From positions 2,259 through 66,258 of the forward strand of contig CALMVQ010000290.1 in NCBI GenBank assembly GCA_937873135.1: a stretch of DNA of 64,000 nucleotides. The letters run 5' to 3'. Below the pieces are notes generated by a model. The model saw only the letters and a list, made by a program, of their open reading frames with translations. It was not told where the DNA came from and did no database searches. Source of the stretch: an uncultured Scytonema sp. Its GTDB lineage: Bacteria; Cyanobacteriota; Cyanobacteriia; Cyanobacteriales; Nostocaceae. Both the position numbers and the translations under genes were made by a program. The first letter of the stretch is position 1. Every line of letters begins with the position of its first letter. Of this stretch, positions 62,580 to 64,000 are shown in pieces.

Positions 62580-63218
62580 TTAATCATAAATTGTGCCGTC
62601 AGGCATGATTGCTCCTGCCAAGTTCGCTCCAACCAGTTTCACAAGCAGGCGTTCGCCAGCGCGCATCCGCGCTCCTGTTAAATTTGCTCCTCGCAAGTCG
62701 GCTCCACTCAAATCGGCTCCTATCAAGTTAGCAGATCGTAAATTCGCTTCCCTCAAATCAGCTAAAAGAAGGTTTGCCCTAAACAAATTAGCATCCGATA
62801 AATTTGCGCCTCGGAGATTAACTTTGTGCATGAAAGTATCGCTGAGATTAGCACCGCTCAAGTTAGCGTAACTCATATTTCTGCAAGAAAAATCTCTATT
62901 AGTCAAATTCGCCCGACTGAAGTCTTTGCCACTTAAATCTGGGTTTTGTTTTGGTGCTTGAGAAGCTTTCGGAGCGGTTTTGGTTGTCGATTCTTTGGGA
63001 GTAGTTTGATATTTTTCTTTCAGAGAACGCAATTTTTCTCGAGCTTCATTAATTTCTTGCAGTTTTCTTTGTGCTTTTTCTCGTAAGCGGAGATTGTCTG
63101 TTGGGATGCGATCGGGATGCCATACAAAAGCCAAATCCTTGTAAGCCTGGTTCACTTCCTCAAGTGTTGCTTCCCGATCCAATTCCAATACTTTGTAGTA
63201 TATATCCAACTCGCTCAT
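62580..63218 (-). CDS. DnaJ-domain protein fused to pentapeptide repeats
   Basis: A 212-residue protein. The N-terminal J domain (about 5-70) has YYKVLELDREATLEEVNQAY and the essential HPD in FVWHPDRIPTD. A short Lys/Gln/Thr/Pro linker follows (about 72-95). The C-terminal half consists of pentapeptide repeats (ANLTNRDFSCRNMSYANLSG, VNLRGANLSDANLFRANLLL, ADLREANLRSANLIGADLSG). It would recruit an Hsp70 through the HPD loop, with the repeat helix as a binding surface. No client can be inferred. Confidence 0.9.
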   Translation of the reverse strand: MSELDIYYKVLELDREATLEEVNQAYKDLAFVWHPDRIPTDNLRLREKAQRKLQEINEAREKLRSLKEKYQTTPKESTTKTAPKASQAPKQNPDLSGKDFSRANLTNRDFSCRNMSYANLSGANLSDTFMHKVNLRGANLSDANLFRANLLLADLREANLRSANLIGADLSGADLRGANLTGARMRAGERLLVKLVGANLAGAIMPDGTIYD

Positions 63219-63670
63219 AAGACTTTTGATGGAACTACTTAATTATGAGTGACGCAACAACTTATCAGCTTAACCTTTTATTAAATCTTTGCGCTTCTAG
63301 CCAATTTTGACTAAAAGCCCAGATTTTTCAGTACCATTTGCAACAGTTTCAACAACTTGCAAAGCTTGAGCAGCTTGAGGATTCTGCCCAACGACATTAT
63401 ATTTATATGATAGCTTACGCAGTGCAGCAATTTTATGTGGCGTCTTCTGGATAACCTTAACTAGTTGCGATCGCTCTAGTCCTACGGCTCTGCTGTTATA
63501 GCAATGCTTCAAAAAAATTTACAATTGTCAACTAATGAGGAGATATTTTAGTTTTTTTCGTTAAGAATGTCATTTATCCTTAGTAGTAATTTATAAAGCA
63601 AAAATTAAATTCCTGTCGGCGTAGACACTGCTGCTTACTTCCGCCAAGCAGTACTAGTCGCATTCCCAGC
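63219..63670. other. Mostly non-coding stretch around a short ORF
   Basis: Contains the 71-codon minus-strand frame listed separately. The rest has no gene; 63600-63670 may be the decayed N-terminal part of the MazF-like gene below (in another frame: YFRQAVLVAFP). Confidence 0.4.
63297..63512 (-). CDS. Small hypothetical protein, uncertain
   Basis: A 71-residue frame reading LVKVIQKTPHKIAALRKLSY, then VVGQNPQAAQALQVVETVAN and ending SGLLVKIG. Composition is protein-like, with Ala/Gln-rich helices. No family recognised, no clear ribosome binding site, and it could be the remnant of a longer gene. No partner nearby. Confidence 0.35.
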   Translation of the reverse strand: MKHCYNSRAVGLERSQLVKVIQKTPHKIAALRKLSYKYNVVGQNPQAAQALQVVETVANGTEKSGLLVKIG

Positions 63671-63868
63671 ACTGTTCTGGAAACAGATATTGTGTTGCAT
63701 AGCAGCCATCCTGACTTTGCTGCTTCAGGCTTGCGGGTTGCATCTACCATTAGATTGCACCAACTTGTGACCGTTTCTACAGTTGTAATTCAACGTGAAT
63801 TAGGTGAATTGTCATCAGAAACCATGGCTCAAATTGCTGAAAAATTGAGCCATCTGCTGAGTGAGTAA
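63671..63868 (+). pseudogene. C-terminal fragment of a PemK/MazF-type toxin
   Basis: The frame reads TVLETDIVLHSSHPDFAASG, then LRVASTIRLHQLVTVSTVVI, and ends RELGELSSETMAQIAEKLSH plus LLSE before TAA. This matches the C-terminal half of MazF/PemK endoribonucleases. The N-terminus with the RPALV-type strand lies in another frame just upstream (about 63630-63670), so at least one frameshift separates them. No MazE-like antitoxin is visible upstream. Confidence 0.6.
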
Positions 63869-64000
63869 TGTGATGAACATCCGTAAAAAATTTTGACGGC
63901 GTTGAAATGAAGCGTCGTTGTAGCGAGAGATTTATGAGCAAACCAAAGATATGATATTGCCATAAGATTAAGTTGTATTTATATCTTAGGAGGGATTGAA

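Overview
The window is chromosomal DNA of a cyanobacterium, most likely a filamentous (Nostocales-type) one. The evidence is the frequent HIP1 octamer GCGATCGC, a PixJ/PtxD-type phototaxis locus with a bilin-binding GAF domain, a bacterial phytochelatin-synthase-like gene, a phosphoribulokinase paralogue, a lumen-type pentapeptide protein, EAD/NACHT remains, and many palindromic short repeats. Lineage is inferred from gene content only.

Layout. 1-5.4 kb (minus strand): a phototaxis/pilus chemosensory operon read as pixG, pixH, pixI, pixJ, with a TnpB-only IS200/IS605-group element between pixH and pixI. 6.1-9.0 kb: a two-gene unit made of a membrane protein with a possible GrpE-like role and an Hsp70/actin-fold ATPase with a C-terminal membrane hairpin. 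9.1-14.9 kb: an accessory island with a DUF6932/XRE pair, a ParD antitoxin whose toxin is lost beside a dead IS110 transposase, an AAA ATPase + DUF4276 pair of the kind found in anti-phage systems, two copies of an Uma2 gene flanking that pair (one intact, one deleted), a MITE and a fossil ABC-transporter fragment. 14.9-20.4 kb: a Tat-type flavin amine oxidase, a compatible-solute ABC importer operon and a phytochelatin-synthase-like protein. 20.7-27.6 kb: CheB, CheR-PAS and a PAS histidine kinase in series, a Spy-like lipoprotein, a small charged secreted protein and a NarL-type regulator. 28-36.4 kb: mostly housekeeping genes (SppA, type 2 IPP isomerase, tRNA-Ala, TrhO, O-methyltransferase, PRK paralogue, RadC, tRNA-Val). 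36.6-42 kb: VapBC-like and DUF433/DUF5615 toxin-antitoxin pairs (the latter toxin frameshifted), a third Uma2, a membrane pentapeptide protein and a sugar reductase. 42.1-49.1 kb: the glycine cleavage operon gcvT-gcvH-gcvP and a PiT phosphate transporter. 49.8-57.6 kb: lumenal pentapeptide protein, P-type ATPase, an unknown anchored protein and a 987-residue repetitive beta-rich protein. 57.6-64 kb: a transposase stub, a decayed EAD-NACHT gene, a hydrolase-fold protein, an epimerase, a DnaJ-pentapeptide fusion and a MazF remnant.

The strongest leads are the AAA/DUF4276 cassette bracketed by direct Uma2 repeats, the variant dual-cysteine cyanobacteriochrome in an IS-split phototaxis operon, the TnpB with a displaced RuvC-II glutamate plus a matching 117-bp non-autonomous derivative at 54.2 kb, the in-frame repeat insertion in GcvP, and the unknown 987-residue protein. 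All family names come from reading motifs; no database search was possible.
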